From positions 1 through 64,000 of the forward strand of contig MPMV01000021.1 of the NCBI GenBank assembly GCA_002238685.1: 64,000 bases of DNA. Reading direction: 5' to 3'. This document shows positions 42,413-51,384 of this stretch, piece after piece. The position numbers were made by a program, and so were the translations under genes. This stretch comes from a bacterium EF100-94H03 bin56. GTDB lineage: Bacteria; Pseudomonadota; Alphaproteobacteria; SP197. Under the pieces are notes generated by a model, which saw only the letters and a program-made list of their open reading frames with translations, was not told where the DNA came from and searched no databases. Positions within the stretch are counted from its first letter, which is position 1, and each line of letters opens with the position of its first letter.

Positions 42413-43816
42413 ATGAGCGATGACGTCAAGATGTGGGGTGACGAGGAATTCTGGGGTATCGGCTATGAGTACGACCCGCAGTTCTTCCTGACCGAACGAC
42501 AGCAGGAGATCCAGAGGGACCTCATCGATCTGTGCCGGACAACACTCAGGGTGAACGCTGTCGAATCGGATCGCGGTTTCATCTTCCCGCGCAAGAATTT
42601 CGAAGCCCTCGCGTCCAAGGGCCTTCTCGGCCTTTTCGTTCCCGAGGAACTCGGCGGCATGGGCGAGAACCACGTCGCCATGTGCATGGTCGTGGAAACC
42701 GTGGCCCGCTACGGCTGTCCGTCGACGGCGATGTGTCTCACCATGCACTATGGCGCCTGTTCGGCTGCCCTCTTCCGCTACCACGACAACGACGCCATCA
42801 AGGACATCCTGTCGCGTCTCGACCGGGACGTGCTGGTCGGAACCCTGTCCTATTCCGATCCCGAGACGGGCTCTCATTTCTGGTATCCGGTCTCGTCGGG
42901 CGCCGAGGCAACCGAGGACGGCTGGAAGGTCACCAAGAAGGCCTCCTGGACGACGTCGGGCGGCTTTGCCGACTGGTACATCGTGCAGACCACGTCACCG
43001 GAATTCGGCGGTGACTATTCGGATCTCTCCGTGTGGCTGATCCTGGCCGACGAGGTCGAGGCCGATGTTGCCGGCTGGGACGGCATGGGCATGCGTGGCA
43101 ATCAGTCGGGGGCGCTCCTGGTGGATGGCGTCTCCATCCCGAAGAACCGCCTTGTGGGCCCCACCGGCGACGGCGCGGTCTCCAATGACGAGACCGTGGA
43201 CCCGTTCTTCCTTCTGAACTCGTCGTGCGCCTGGAACGGCATTGCCATGGGCATGATCGATATCGCCAAGAGGCACACGACGCGCAAGCGACATGTCGAT
43301 GTCGGCTTGCGAGTGTGCGATTACCCCACCATCCAGGACTACGTCGGGGAAGCGATCATCGGCACCAACGCCAGCCGGTTGATGACATTGGGTCTTGCCA
43401 AGGCACTCGACGAACTCACCGGGAACTGTGACTGGTCGATTCACCGGGATCTCGAGGCCGCACCCCGCGCCGACCTGCTCAACCAGCTCTGGCAGGTCAA
43501 GTTCCAGGCAGCCAAGAACGTTCACGAGGTCTCGGACAAGATGCTGCACGCCTGCGGCGGCACCGCCTACAAGGCCGGCCTCGGCATGGAACGCCTCCTG
43601 CGCGATGCCAAGGCCGGCTGGGTCATGGGACCGACCAACGAGGTTCTCCGCCAGTTTGTCGGCAAGCATGCGCTTCTCGGCTTCGATTCCCTCGATTACT
43701 GGAATACGGCCATCAATCAACGGTCCATCGACAACGAGGTGAGGAAGATGTCCGCCGGGGAGAAGAAGGCCCTGGCGGATCGCCTGCTCGAGGAAGCCGG
43801 CGCCGCTGCCGAGTAG
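42413..43816 (+). CDS. acyl-CoA dehydrogenase family protein
   Basis: This 467-residue flavoprotein has N-terminal, middle and C-terminal ACAD domains. The FAD/acyl regions are GTLSYSDPETGSHFWYPV (middle domain start), TKKASWTTSGGFADWYIVQ, and the C-terminal HACGGTAYKAGLGMERLLRDAKAGWVMGPTNEVLRQFVG. The Glu of GPTNEVL is at the position of the catalytic base in many members. It is longer than classic ACADs (about 380). ATG 42413 has GAGGGAGCAGG just upstream. The substrate is unknown. The kinase gene that follows overlaps its 3' end if read from CTG. Confidence 0.85.
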   Translation: MSDDVKMWGDEEFWGIGYEYDPQFFLTERQQEIQRDLIDLCRTTLRVNAVESDRGFIFPRKNFEALASKGLLGLFVPEELGGMGENHVAMCMVVETVARYGCPSTAMCLTMHYGACSAALFRYHDNDAIKDILSRLDRDVLVGTLSYSDPETGSHFWYPVSSGAEATEDGWKVTKKASWTTSGGFADWYIVQTTSPEFGGDYSDLSVWLILADEVEADVAGWDGMGMRGNQSGALLVDGVSIPKNRLVGPTGDGAVSNDETVDPFFLLNSSCAWNGIAMGMIDIAKRHTTRKRHVDVGLRVCDYPTIQDYVGEAIIGTNASRLMTLGLAKALDELTGNCDWSIHRDLEAAPRADLLNQLWQVKFQAAKNVHEVSDKMLHACGGTAYKAGLGMERLLRDAKAGWVMGPTNEVLRQFVGKHALLGFDSLDYWNTAINQRSIDNEVRKMSAGEKKALADRLLEEAGAAAE

Positions 43817-44702
43817 CCCTTCCCCACACCTCGTCGGCGCCAGCGCACCGTCTGTCGACGAGGTTCTCCGCCGGTACGATGCCGGGGCAAGACTGCGTGA
43901 TAGCCGCCCTCTCGAGGGCGGCAGTTCCACCACCATGTCACTGCTCGAGATCGACCGCTCGGATGACCGTCCGGCACGCATCGTTCTGCGCCGGTGCGGG
44001 CGTGCGAACCTGCGCGCCAATCCCGGTTCCGCCGACGCGGAATTCCACCTCCTGAAGCATCTGGCGAACCGTGGATTTCCGGTGCCACGGCCACTGGTTC
44101 ACGATCCGTCCTGCGCCGCGCCATGGCTGCTTCTGGATTACCGTGACGGTGAACCGCTCTGGCATCCGGACGAGGGGCACGCCCTGGCGATGGCCGGTTT
44201 CCTTGCGGGTCTGCACGGAATCGTTCCTGGCGGCGCACTCTCCTTCGTGCCACGCCAGACCATGCCCGGCGCTCCGGCATCCACCCGTCTCGACCTGCCG
44301 GCGGATCTCGATTGGCCACCCGGCGCACCAGGCACCCGCCGGCTGCTCCACGGCGACTTCTGGACCGGCAACGTGTTGTGGAGCGACGGCGGTCTTGCGG
44401 CGGTGATCGACTGGGAGGATTCCATGATCGGCGATCCCCTTGCCGATCTCGCGATTGCCCGATCGAACCTCGTGTGGACCCATGGCATCGGGGCCTGCCG
44501 CGCCTTCACGGCGCACTACCGCAACGCCATGGGTCTCGACCCGCATCGCCTGTGGCTGTGGGACATCCATGCCGCCGTGACCATGGCGCCGCACGCGGGG
44601 GACTATGCCGCCGACTGGCAGGAACTCGGCCGCAGGGACGTCAGCGAAACGATGATCCTCGAGCGGCTCCAGGACCTCGTCGACGGTAACGTGATGCCGT
44701 GA
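43806..44702 (+). CDS. APH-family phosphotransferase with non-ATG start
   Basis: This small-molecule kinase of the aminoglycoside phosphotransferase fold has the catalytic LLHGDFWTGNVLW (Asp and Asn) and the metal-binding VIDWEDSMIGDP. The first ATG in frame (43935) would begin inside the N-lobe, because the codons just before it read LEGGSSTTM, which continues into SLLEIDRSDDRPARIVLRR, the usual Gly-rich loop and first strands. The frame is open back to 43743 with no ATG, GTG or TTG, so CTG 43806, overlapping the acyl-CoA dehydrogenase end, is my proposed start. The natural substrate could be a choline- or sugar-like alcohol. Its stop abuts that of the fusion at 44703. Confidence 0.75.
   Translation: MPSSPSPHLVGASAPSVDEVLRRYDAGARLRDSRPLEGGSSTTMSLLEIDRSDDRPARIVLRRCGRANLRANPGSADAEFHLLKHLANRGFPVPRPLVHDPSCAAPWLLLDYRDGEPLWHPDEGHALAMAGFLAGLHGIVPGGALSFVPRQTMPGAPASTRLDLPADLDWPPGAPGTRRLLHGDFWTGNVLWSDGGLAAVIDWEDSMIGDPLADLAIARSNLVWTHGIGACRAFTAHYRNAMGLDPHRLWLWDIHAAVTMAPHAGDYAADWQELGRRDVSETMILERLQDLVDGNVMP
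43903..43922. repeat. GC-rich inverted repeat in the kinase 5' region
   Basis: GCCGCCCT-CTCG-AGGGCGGC has 8-nt perfect arms. It may end acyl-CoA dehydrogenase transcripts, or it may simply be coding sequence of the kinase if translation begins upstream. Confidence 0.4.
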
Positions 44703-47057
44703 TCAGGATCGCGGGCGTTCCTTCCCGGGATCATAGAAGGGGAAGGGCACCACGGTGGCCGGAATGCGCTTCTGGTGCCCATCCATCTTGCCCACCTCGA
44801 CCTCGTCGCCGATCGAGGCATGGTTCACATCCATGCGGGCCAGCGCGATGTTGCGGTTGAGCAACGGCGATCGCATGCCGCTCGTGACCACACCCACCTG
44901 GGCCCGTCCCACATGCACGCAGTCGCCGTGGGCGCCCGCCTCGTTGCCCTCGAGTTCCAAGCCGACCAGCTTGCGCTGCGGGTGGGCCTTGCGCCTTTCG
45001 AGAGCCTGACGGCCAACGAAGTCCTCTTCGGTCGTCTTCAGGCCGACGGTGAAGCCGATCCCGGCCTCGAAGGGATCCGTCTGGTCATCGAATTCCTGGC
45101 CGGCGAACACCAGCCCCGCCTCGATGCGCAGGAGATCGAGACCCTCGAGACCCAGGGGCAGGAGACCGTGGGGCTCGCCGGCCTCGAACACGGCGTCCCA
45201 GACCTCTTCGGCATGCCGGGGATGGCACCACACCTCGTAACCCAGTTCACCGGTGTATCCCGTCCGTGACACGACCACAGGCACGCCGTTGTGATCGCCG
45301 ACGCGACCGACGGTGAACCTGAACCAGTTGATCTCGTCGACACGCGGGTTTGCCGGCGCCGTCCAGATGATGCCGCCCAGAAGATCGCGGCTGCGCGGCC
45401 CCTGGATGGCGAGATTGTGCAGCTGGTCGGTGGAACTGCGCACCAGCGCCCGCAATCCCCACTCCTTCGCCCTGGCACGCAGCCATTCGCCGCCGAAGTC
45501 CGTGCCGCCAATCCAGCGATAGCCGGTCTCCGACAGGCGGAACAGGGTCCCGTCGTCAATCATGCCGCCATGCTCGTAGCACATCGCCGAATAGACGACA
45601 TGGTGATCAGCCATGCGCCGGACATTGCGTGTCAGTGTCCTCTGCATGAGTTCGCCGGCATCGGGTCCGGTGACTTCGAACTTGCGCAAGGCAGAAAGAT
45701 CCATGGCAGTGACACGCTCGCGGCAGGCCCAGTACTCGTCGATCGCGCCATGGTTGGTGAAGTGGGTGGGCAGCCAGAAGCCATTGTATTCGGTGAAGTT
45801 GCGGGTCCGCGCCGCCGTGCGTCCATGGAACCCTGTCTCGCGGGTCATCTGGGGATCGGAATCGGGCATGGGTCTGTTGGCAATCGCCCTCCTGAAGAGA
45901 TTGTCCCCGGGATAGATACGGATGAGGATATCCGTGGGATTCCAGCCGTTGGCGGGATCAATGGCATCCGGACACGCAGAGTTCACGCACACGACATCCT
46001 GAAGCGCCCGGCACAGCACGTAGTCACCGGGGCGTGACCACGGCTCGTCGAGATAGATCTGATAACGGTCGTCGACCAGCGTGTTGTAGAAGAAGTTCAT
46101 CGCCTGCCAGCCCTTGCGCGGGCGCACGCCGTAAGGTTCGAGCGAGGCGTTGAAGTTGTCGGTGCAATTCGCGTGGCCGGGATAGCCGACATCATCGTAG
46201 TACTTCGCCGTGCAGGCGAAGTTGAAGCTGTCATGACGGCCCACCGTGTCCTGGACGATCTCGATCGAGGGCTGGAGGTCTCCGTCGAAGAGCTTGGAAA
46301 AGAGGCCAGGAGCGGGATAGGCGGCGCCATTGAGAACACGGGTGGCGGTAGGATCAATATCGCGTTCCAGTCCCCGGTCGAGCGCGGCAAGCGACAGGGC
46401 CTGGAAATCGGAACATTCGCGCCCCTCGATATCGAGAACCTGGATGTACTCGCCCTCCCGCACCTCGTAGGCCCGGGCGGTGCCGGCCTCAATACGAAAC
46501 TCGTCGCGCGGCTCGGCAAGGGGATCGGGCAGGCTCCGCTCCGCCGCCATGGCGGCATCCCTGCGGTTGACAAGGAGTTCGAGAGGTGTCGGCGGCCACT
46601 GAGCCGGGATCTCCATGGGGTCTCCTGGCGCTGCGACAATGACAAATCCGTCCTCCTCCACGGCGACCACCTCATCGATCCCGGCCGGTGTCTCGCGGTC
46701 GAAGAGGCGCACCGCGCGATCGAAGCGTGACGTCCACCCCTTGCGTTCGAGTGTGTCGAGCAGTGACCGGGCCGCCTCACCACCATTGGTCAACATGGCC
46801 GCAAGACCAGCCGCCGGACCGGAATCGGGGCGCCCGAGAATGCCGGGAACCTGTCGTGCCGCGTTGTCGAAGGCGACGACCTCACATGTCTGGCCGCCCT
46901 CGGTATTGACAATCTTCAGAGTGTCGCCGGCAAGGACAGTGACCACCACAGAGCCGGCAGCCGGCACAACGTAGCGTTCAACGCCTGGCGGCAGCCTCCT
47001 GATCCCGGGAAGCAGAATGCGCGGACGTTCACCTGTTCCGGCCACCATCACAGCCAT
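44703..47057 (-). CDS. DUF1989 - GcvT-type aminomethyltransferase fusion
   Basis: This 784-residue protein joins three parts: a 190-residue N-terminal region that looks like a diverged DUF1989 repeat (PPGVERYVVPAAGSVVVTVLAGD), a clear DUF1989 domain (about 195-390, with YIQVLDIEGRECSDFQAL, HANCTDNFNASL and NSACPDAIDPANGW) and a C-terminal GcvT/dimethylglycine-dehydrogenase-type folate-binding domain (about 430-784, with LDLLRIEAGLVFAGQEFDD). GcvT-like domains move one-carbon units from amines to tetrahydrofolate. ATG 47057 has GGAG 7 nt upstream. It diverges from the GltD-PyrK fusion across 156 bp, which suggests shared control and a redox-linked amine demethylation or deamination. Confidence 0.88.
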   Translation of the reverse strand: MAVMVAGTGERPRILLPGIRRLPPGVERYVVPAAGSVVVTVLAGDTLKIVNTEGGQTCEVVAFDNAARQVPGILGRPDSGPAAGLAAMLTNGGEAARSLLDTLERKGWTSRFDRAVRLFDRETPAGIDEVVAVEEDGFVIVAAPGDPMEIPAQWPPTPLELLVNRRDAAMAAERSLPDPLAEPRDEFRIEAGTARAYEVREGEYIQVLDIEGRECSDFQALSLAALDRGLERDIDPTATRVLNGAAYPAPGLFSKLFDGDLQPSIEIVQDTVGRHDSFNFACTAKYYDDVGYPGHANCTDNFNASLEPYGVRPRKGWQAMNFFYNTLVDDRYQIYLDEPWSRPGDYVLCRALQDVVCVNSACPDAIDPANGWNPTDILIRIYPGDNLFRRAIANRPMPDSDPQMTRETGFHGRTAARTRNFTEYNGFWLPTHFTNHGAIDEYWACRERVTAMDLSALRKFEVTGPDAGELMQRTLTRNVRRMADHHVVYSAMCYEHGGMIDDGTLFRLSETGYRWIGGTDFGGEWLRARAKEWGLRALVRSSTDQLHNLAIQGPRSRDLLGGIIWTAPANPRVDEINWFRFTVGRVGDHNGVPVVVSRTGYTGELGYEVWCHPRHAEEVWDAVFEAGEPHGLLPLGLEGLDLLRIEAGLVFAGQEFDDQTDPFEAGIGFTVGLKTTEEDFVGRQALERRKAHPQRKLVGLELEGNEAGAHGDCVHVGRAQVGVVTSGMRSPLLNRNIALARMDVNHASIGDEVEVGKMDGHQKRIPATVVPFPFYDPGKERPRS

Positions 47058-47213
47058 GGTCAACTCCGTCATGCAGCACAAGCGACCACGATAGAAACCG
47101 GTCGCCGCCACCGCAACCCTCCGGCACCGCAGACCAGGAGTTCCTTGCCTCCCCCTTTTCATTCGCCGCGTGATTCTCTACATCGTGACGGTGCTGCGGT
47201 CGGCCGGACCTGG
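47058..47213. promoter_or_regulatory. divergent promoter region between the two fusion genes
   Basis: The 156-bp gap must hold promoters for both large fusion genes. I see no clear consensus boxes or operator. Confidence 0.4.
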
Positions 47214-50200
47214 ATGAACGAACTCTCCCTCTCCCATGGGCTTGTCTTTTGCGACCTCTACAGTCGTGAAGGGCTCGTGCGCCTCGACAACGCCTTCAGC
47301 GAGGCGCTGCGGCAACACGACGTACTTCTCTTCAATCGGTTGATGAGCGCCCGGGCAGCCCCCGGGGATCTCTCCGACAGGGAGCACTCCGACCTCCTTA
47401 TCGATCTTGGACCCTTCGTGGAGGATTTCATCGGCGACCTCTTCCGGGTGGCCGGCGACCTCGAACGTCAGCGCGTGGCGAGCCGCGACCTCGACCCGAT
47501 CTATCAGTGCAAGCTTGTCTTCGTGCGCCGGCGTGCCGCGCGTGTGCGGCTCGCGGAAGACATCGATTCGATCGATGGCGAGGCCCTCACGCGCGACGTC
47601 GAGGCCCTGATCGGCACGGAGTTTGACGAACTCGCCTTCTCGCGGGCCGTTCTCGGCTGGCTCGAGGACGAGGCGGGCCACCCGGAAGAGATCGCCCGTG
47701 CGGAACGATTCGCGGCCTGGGCGACGCGCTCGCGGGCCGGAACACTGCGTTTTTGCAAGAGCGCTCTCTTCCGTCTGCCCCAGCGCACAGACCCCGACAG
47801 CCTGGTGCCGGTGGCCACTGAAGTGAAGGACGGCGTCACCATGCTTGCGGCCCCACCGGAAGACCTGCGCACCAGGGAAGGCTTCACGCTGACCGATCAG
47901 GGCATGGATCTCACACAGGCGATGGCCCACGCCAACTACTGCATCTTCTGTCACAACCAGGGCAAGGACAGCTGTTCGAAGGGTCTGCGGGAGAAACAGG
48001 GTACTTCCTTCCGCACTTCGGCCCACCGCATCCCGCTGGCCGGATGTCCTCTCGACGAGAAGATCAGCGAAATGAACCTGCTGAAGGCCCGGGGACACGG
48101 CCTTGCCGCCCTCGCCGTCGTCATGATCGACAATCCGCTCGCCGCCGCCACGGGGCATCGCATCTGCAACGACTGCATGAAGGCCTGCATCTTCCAGAAA
48201 CAGGAACCAGTCGACATTCCGCAGGTCGAGACCCGTACGCTGAAGGACGTCCTCGCCCTGCCCTGGGGATTCGAGATCTACAGCCTGCTCTCCCGATGGA
48301 ACCCTCTCAACCTGACGCATCCCGTGCCGCGCCCGGCCTCCGGGCGCCGCGTGCTGGTGGTGGGCACCGGGCCGGCCGGCTTCAGTCTTGCCCATCACCT
48401 GCAGAACGACGGCCACACGGTCGTGGCCATCGATGGGCTCAAGATCGAACCGCTCGATCCCGATGTCTCGGGCATCGACGTCTTCGGCAACCGGAGGGTG
48501 TTCCGACCCATACGCGACATCGCGGAACTCCACGAATCCCTCGACGACAGGGTGATGGCGGGATTCGGCGGCGTAGCCGAGTACGGCATCACGGTGCGCT
48601 GGGACAAGAACTTCCTCAAGCTGATACGCCTGCAGCTGGAACGCCGTTCGTCGTTCCGGATGTACGGAGGTGTGCGCTTCGGCGGCACGGTGACCATCGA
48701 AAGCGCCTTCGCCATGGGCTTCGATCATATCGCGCACTGTGCCGGAGCCGGGCGCCCGCAACTCATCGACATGCCCAACTCCCTTGCCCGGGGCGTTCGC
48801 ATGGCATCCGATTTCCTCATGGCGCTGCAGCTGACCGGCGCCGCCAGGCAGGTGTCGATCGCCAATCTCCAGCTTCGCCTTCCTGCGGTCGTCATCGGCG
48901 GCGGACTCACCGCCATCGACACGGCGACCGAGGCCCTTGCCTACTACCCGCGCCAGGTCGAACGGTTCCTCGAACGCTACCGGATCCTCGTTTCCGAACA
49001 CGGCGAGGAGCATGTGCGGGCATCGTGGAGCGAGGAAGAGGCAGTCATCGCCGACACCTTCATGGATCATGCCAGGGCGCTCGCCCGGGAGCGCGGGGAG
49101 GCCACCAGGGACAACCGCGAACCGGATCTTCTGGGTCTTCTCGATTCGTGGGGCGGCGTCACCATCGCCTACCGCCGCGACCTGACCGAGGCGCCGAGCT
49201 ACCGTCTCAACCACGAAGAGGTGGCTCTCGCCCTCCAGGAAGGAATCCGCCTGGCGCCGGGACTGGTTCCGGTTGCCGCGGAGGTCGACCGGCACCGTCA
49301 CGTCCGCGCGGTCCGCTTCTCCGACAGCGATGGAGGCGAGCACGTGCTCGAGGCCCGCGCCCTCCTGGTAGCCGCCGGGACCCGCCCGAACACCGTCCTG
49401 GCACGGGAATCGGACGTCGTGTCGATGAACGGCCGGTTCTTCCAGGCGCTCGACAGCGAGGGCAGGCCTGTCACGCCCGAGGCGAGCGTCAAGCCGGACC
49501 GGGTCCACATCCTGATGCACCAGGACGGGGAAGGCCGCGGAGTGAGTTACCACGGCGACCTCCACCCGAGCTTTGCCGGCAACGTCGTCAAGGCACTCGG
49601 TGGCGCCAAGCGTGCGTGGCCGGTGATTTCTGACATGCTGAGCGGGCTGGACCGTCTCCCGCAACCAGACAACGTGACATTCTTCCAGGATCTCGACTCC
49701 CGGTTCATCGCCCGCGTCACCGCGGTGACACGGCTGACGCCCACCATCATCGAGGTCGAGGTCGAGGCCCCGGAGGCCGCCGGAGCCTTCCGGCCGGGAC
49801 AGTTCTATCGCCTGCAGAACTTCGAGGCCTGCGCCTCACGGGGGCGGGACGGCACGCTGCTTGCCATGGAGCCGCTGGCCATGACGGGTGCAGGCATCTC
49901 GGCGGATTCCACCAGAATCAGCGTCATCGGTCTCGAGATGGGCGGATCCTCCGACCTGATGGGGCATCTCGAACCCGGCGAGCCGGTCATCCTGATGGGT
50001 CCCACTGGCAGCCCGACGGAGATCCCCGCAGCCGGGACGGTTCTCCTGGTGGGCGGCGGCCTCGGCAACGCGGTCCTCTTTTCCATCGGCCAGGCGATGC
50101 GCCGGGCCGGCGCACGGGTACTCTATTGTGCCGGTTACCGCACGATCATGGACCGCTACAAGACCGACGAGATCGAGGCTGCGGCCGATGCCGTGATCTG

Positions 50201-50696
50201 GACCTGCGAGGAGGCGCCGGGCTACCGTGCGGAGCGGCCGCAGGACCGCAGTTTCGTCGGCAACGTCGTCGAGGCTCTCGTTGCCTACCAGGAAGGTCGG
50301 CTCGGTGAACGGCCCATCGATCTTGGCGACGTCGACCGCATCATGTCCATTGGCTCGGACCGCATGATGGCCGCCGTCAAGGCGGCACGCTCGGGCGCTC
50401 TCAAGCCCTGGCTGAAGCGCGATCATGTCGCCATCGCCTCCATCAACAGTCCCATGCAGTGCATGATGAAGGAAGTCTGCGCGCAGTGCCTGCAGCCGCA
50501 CGTCGATCCGCTGACCGGTGAACACCGACCTCCCGTGTTTTCATGCTTCAATCAGGATCAGCCGATGGATTGCGTCGACTTCGAAGGCTTGAGTGAACGC
50601 CTTCTGCAGAACGGTGTTCAGGAGAAGCTCACCCGCCTGTGGGTCGACCGGACCCTTGCAGGTCTCTCCCTTTCCGGACCCGGGGAAACTCCATGA
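47214..50696 (+). CDS. GltD-like / PyrK-like fused flavoprotein oxidoreductase
   Basis: This 1160-residue protein fuses a glutamate-synthase-small-subunit-type module to a PyrK-type electron-transfer module. After a 240-residue helical start there are Cys clusters (ANYCIFCHNQGKDSC and ICNDCMKACIFQKQEPVDIPQVE, iron-sulfur type), an FAD motif VLVVGTGPAGFSLAHHL (about 379), an NADPH motif PAVVIGGGLTAIDTA (about 558), and from about 825 an FNR-like domain ending in a 2Fe-2S Cys set (CMMKEVCAQC, then FSCFN and MDCVDF). It should shuttle electrons between NAD(P)H, flavins and Fe-S centres. The catalytic partner is not in the gene; the divergent GcvT fusion is a candidate. A reductase gene follows by ATGA. 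Confidence 0.88.
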   Translation: MNELSLSHGLVFCDLYSREGLVRLDNAFSEALRQHDVLLFNRLMSARAAPGDLSDREHSDLLIDLGPFVEDFIGDLFRVAGDLERQRVASRDLDPIYQCKLVFVRRRAARVRLAEDIDSIDGEALTRDVEALIGTEFDELAFSRAVLGWLEDEAGHPEEIARAERFAAWATRSRAGTLRFCKSALFRLPQRTDPDSLVPVATEVKDGVTMLAAPPEDLRTREGFTLTDQGMDLTQAMAHANYCIFCHNQGKDSCSKGLREKQGTSFRTSAHRIPLAGCPLDEKISEMNLLKARGHGLAALAVVMIDNPLAAATGHRICNDCMKACIFQKQEPVDIPQVETRTLKDVLALPWGFEIYSLLSRWNPLNLTHPVPRPASGRRVLVVGTGPAGFSLAHHLQNDGHTVVAIDGLKIEPLDPDVSGIDVFGNRRVFRPIRDIAELHESLDDRVMAGFGGVAEYGITVRWDKNFLKLIRLQLERRSSFRMYGGVRFGGTVTIESAFAMGFDHIAHCAGAGRPQLIDMPNSLARGVRMASDFLMALQLTGAARQVSIANLQLRLPAVVIGGGLTAIDTATEALAYYPRQVERFLERYRILVSEHGEEHVRASWSEEEAVIADTFMDHARALARERGEATRDNREPDLLGLLDSWGGVTIAYRRDLTEAPSYRLNHEEVALALQEGIRLAPGLVPVAAEVDRHRHVRAVRFSDSDGGEHVLEARALLVAAGTRPNTVLARESDVVSMNGRFFQALDSEGRPVTPEASVKPDRVHILMHQDGEGRGVSYHGDLHPSFAGNVVKALGGAKRAWPVISDMLSGLDRLPQPDNVTFFQDLDSRFIARVTAVTRLTPTIIEVEVEAPEAAGAFRPGQFYRLQNFEACASRGRDGTLLAMEPLAMTGAGISADSTRISVIGLEMGGSSDLMGHLEPGEPVILMGPTGSPTEIPAAGTVLLVGGGLGNAVLFSIGQAMRRAGARVLYCAGYRTIMDRYKTDEIEAAADAVIWTCEEAPGYRAERPQDRSFVGNVVEALVAYQEGRLGERPIDLGDVDRIMSIGSDRMMAAVKAARSGALKPWLKRDHVAIASINSPMQCMMKEVCAQCLQPHVDPLTGEHRPPVFSCFNQDQPMDCVDFEGLSERLLQNGVQEKLTRLWVDRTLAGLSLSGPGETP

Positions 50697-51259
50697 AGGC
50701 TCTTGTCGTCCTCAGCCATCCCAGAAGGGATTCCCTGACCGGCCAGGTCGCCGATGCGGTCGCCGCCGGCCTGAACCAGGCCGGACACCAGACCGAAATC
50801 GCCGATCTCTATCGCGAGGGCTTCGATCCGATTCTGATGCCGGAAGACGAACCGGACTGGGGACGCGAGGACAAGGTCTACAGCGATGCCGTGCACCAGG
50901 AAATGGCGCGTCTGGATCGCAACGAGGCGATCATCCTCGTGTTTCCCATCTGGTGGTGGTTGTTTCCGGCCATGCTGAAGGGCTGGGTCGACCGTGTATG
51001 GAACAAGGACTATGCCTACGGCTCCAGGAAGCTCGGCCACCTCAAGGCGCTGGCCATAGGCTTGTCTGCCTCCGACACGGAGACTTATGCGAGGACCGGA
51101 CAGGACGTGGCCATCGAGACGGAGATCGCAAAAGGGGTCTTCCAGTACTGTGGCATCGACGACGCCAGCTTCGTCTTCCTCCACCATTCGACTGACGGCG
51201 GCAGCCGGGCCACGGACATGATCCGCGAGGCCCGCGACATCGGCCGCACCTTCGCCTGA
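50693..51259 (+). CDS. NAD(P)H-dependent flavodoxin-fold oxidoreductase
   Basis: This 188-residue protein resembles NQO1/KefF/MdaB-type quinone reductases: MKALVVLSHPRRDSLTGQVADAV (FMN phosphate loop), LVFPIWWWLFPAMLKGWVDRVW (flavin and quinone site) and a short C-terminal helix. ATG 50693 overlaps the stop of the GltD-PyrK fusion as ATGA, so the two are coupled. It probably uses FMN or FAD and NAD(P)H to reduce quinones. The 125-bp gap to hslU shows no gene. Confidence 0.88.
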   Translation: MKALVVLSHPRRDSLTGQVADAVAAGLNQAGHQTEIADLYREGFDPILMPEDEPDWGREDKVYSDAVHQEMARLDRNEAIILVFPIWWWLFPAMLKGWVDRVWNKDYAYGSRKLGHLKALAIGLSASDTETYARTGQDVAIETEIAKGVFQYCGIDDASFVFLHHSTDGGSRATDMIREARDIGRTFA

Positions 51260-51384
51260 GGCCCTCAATTCATGATCGGCGCCGGACGCCAGCCTGATCG
51301 TCCGTGACGAGTTTTCCGCGCTTGCCTCGAAGGGCATGCGCCTCCCGGTGGCATGGTGTGAGATGACGGCGCCGACTGGCGGCT

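Noticed and set aside
47178-49664. 828-codon open frame antisense to the GltD-PyrK fusion
   Set aside because: The plus-strand protein has clear Fe-S, FAD and NADPH motifs; the antisense product has none.
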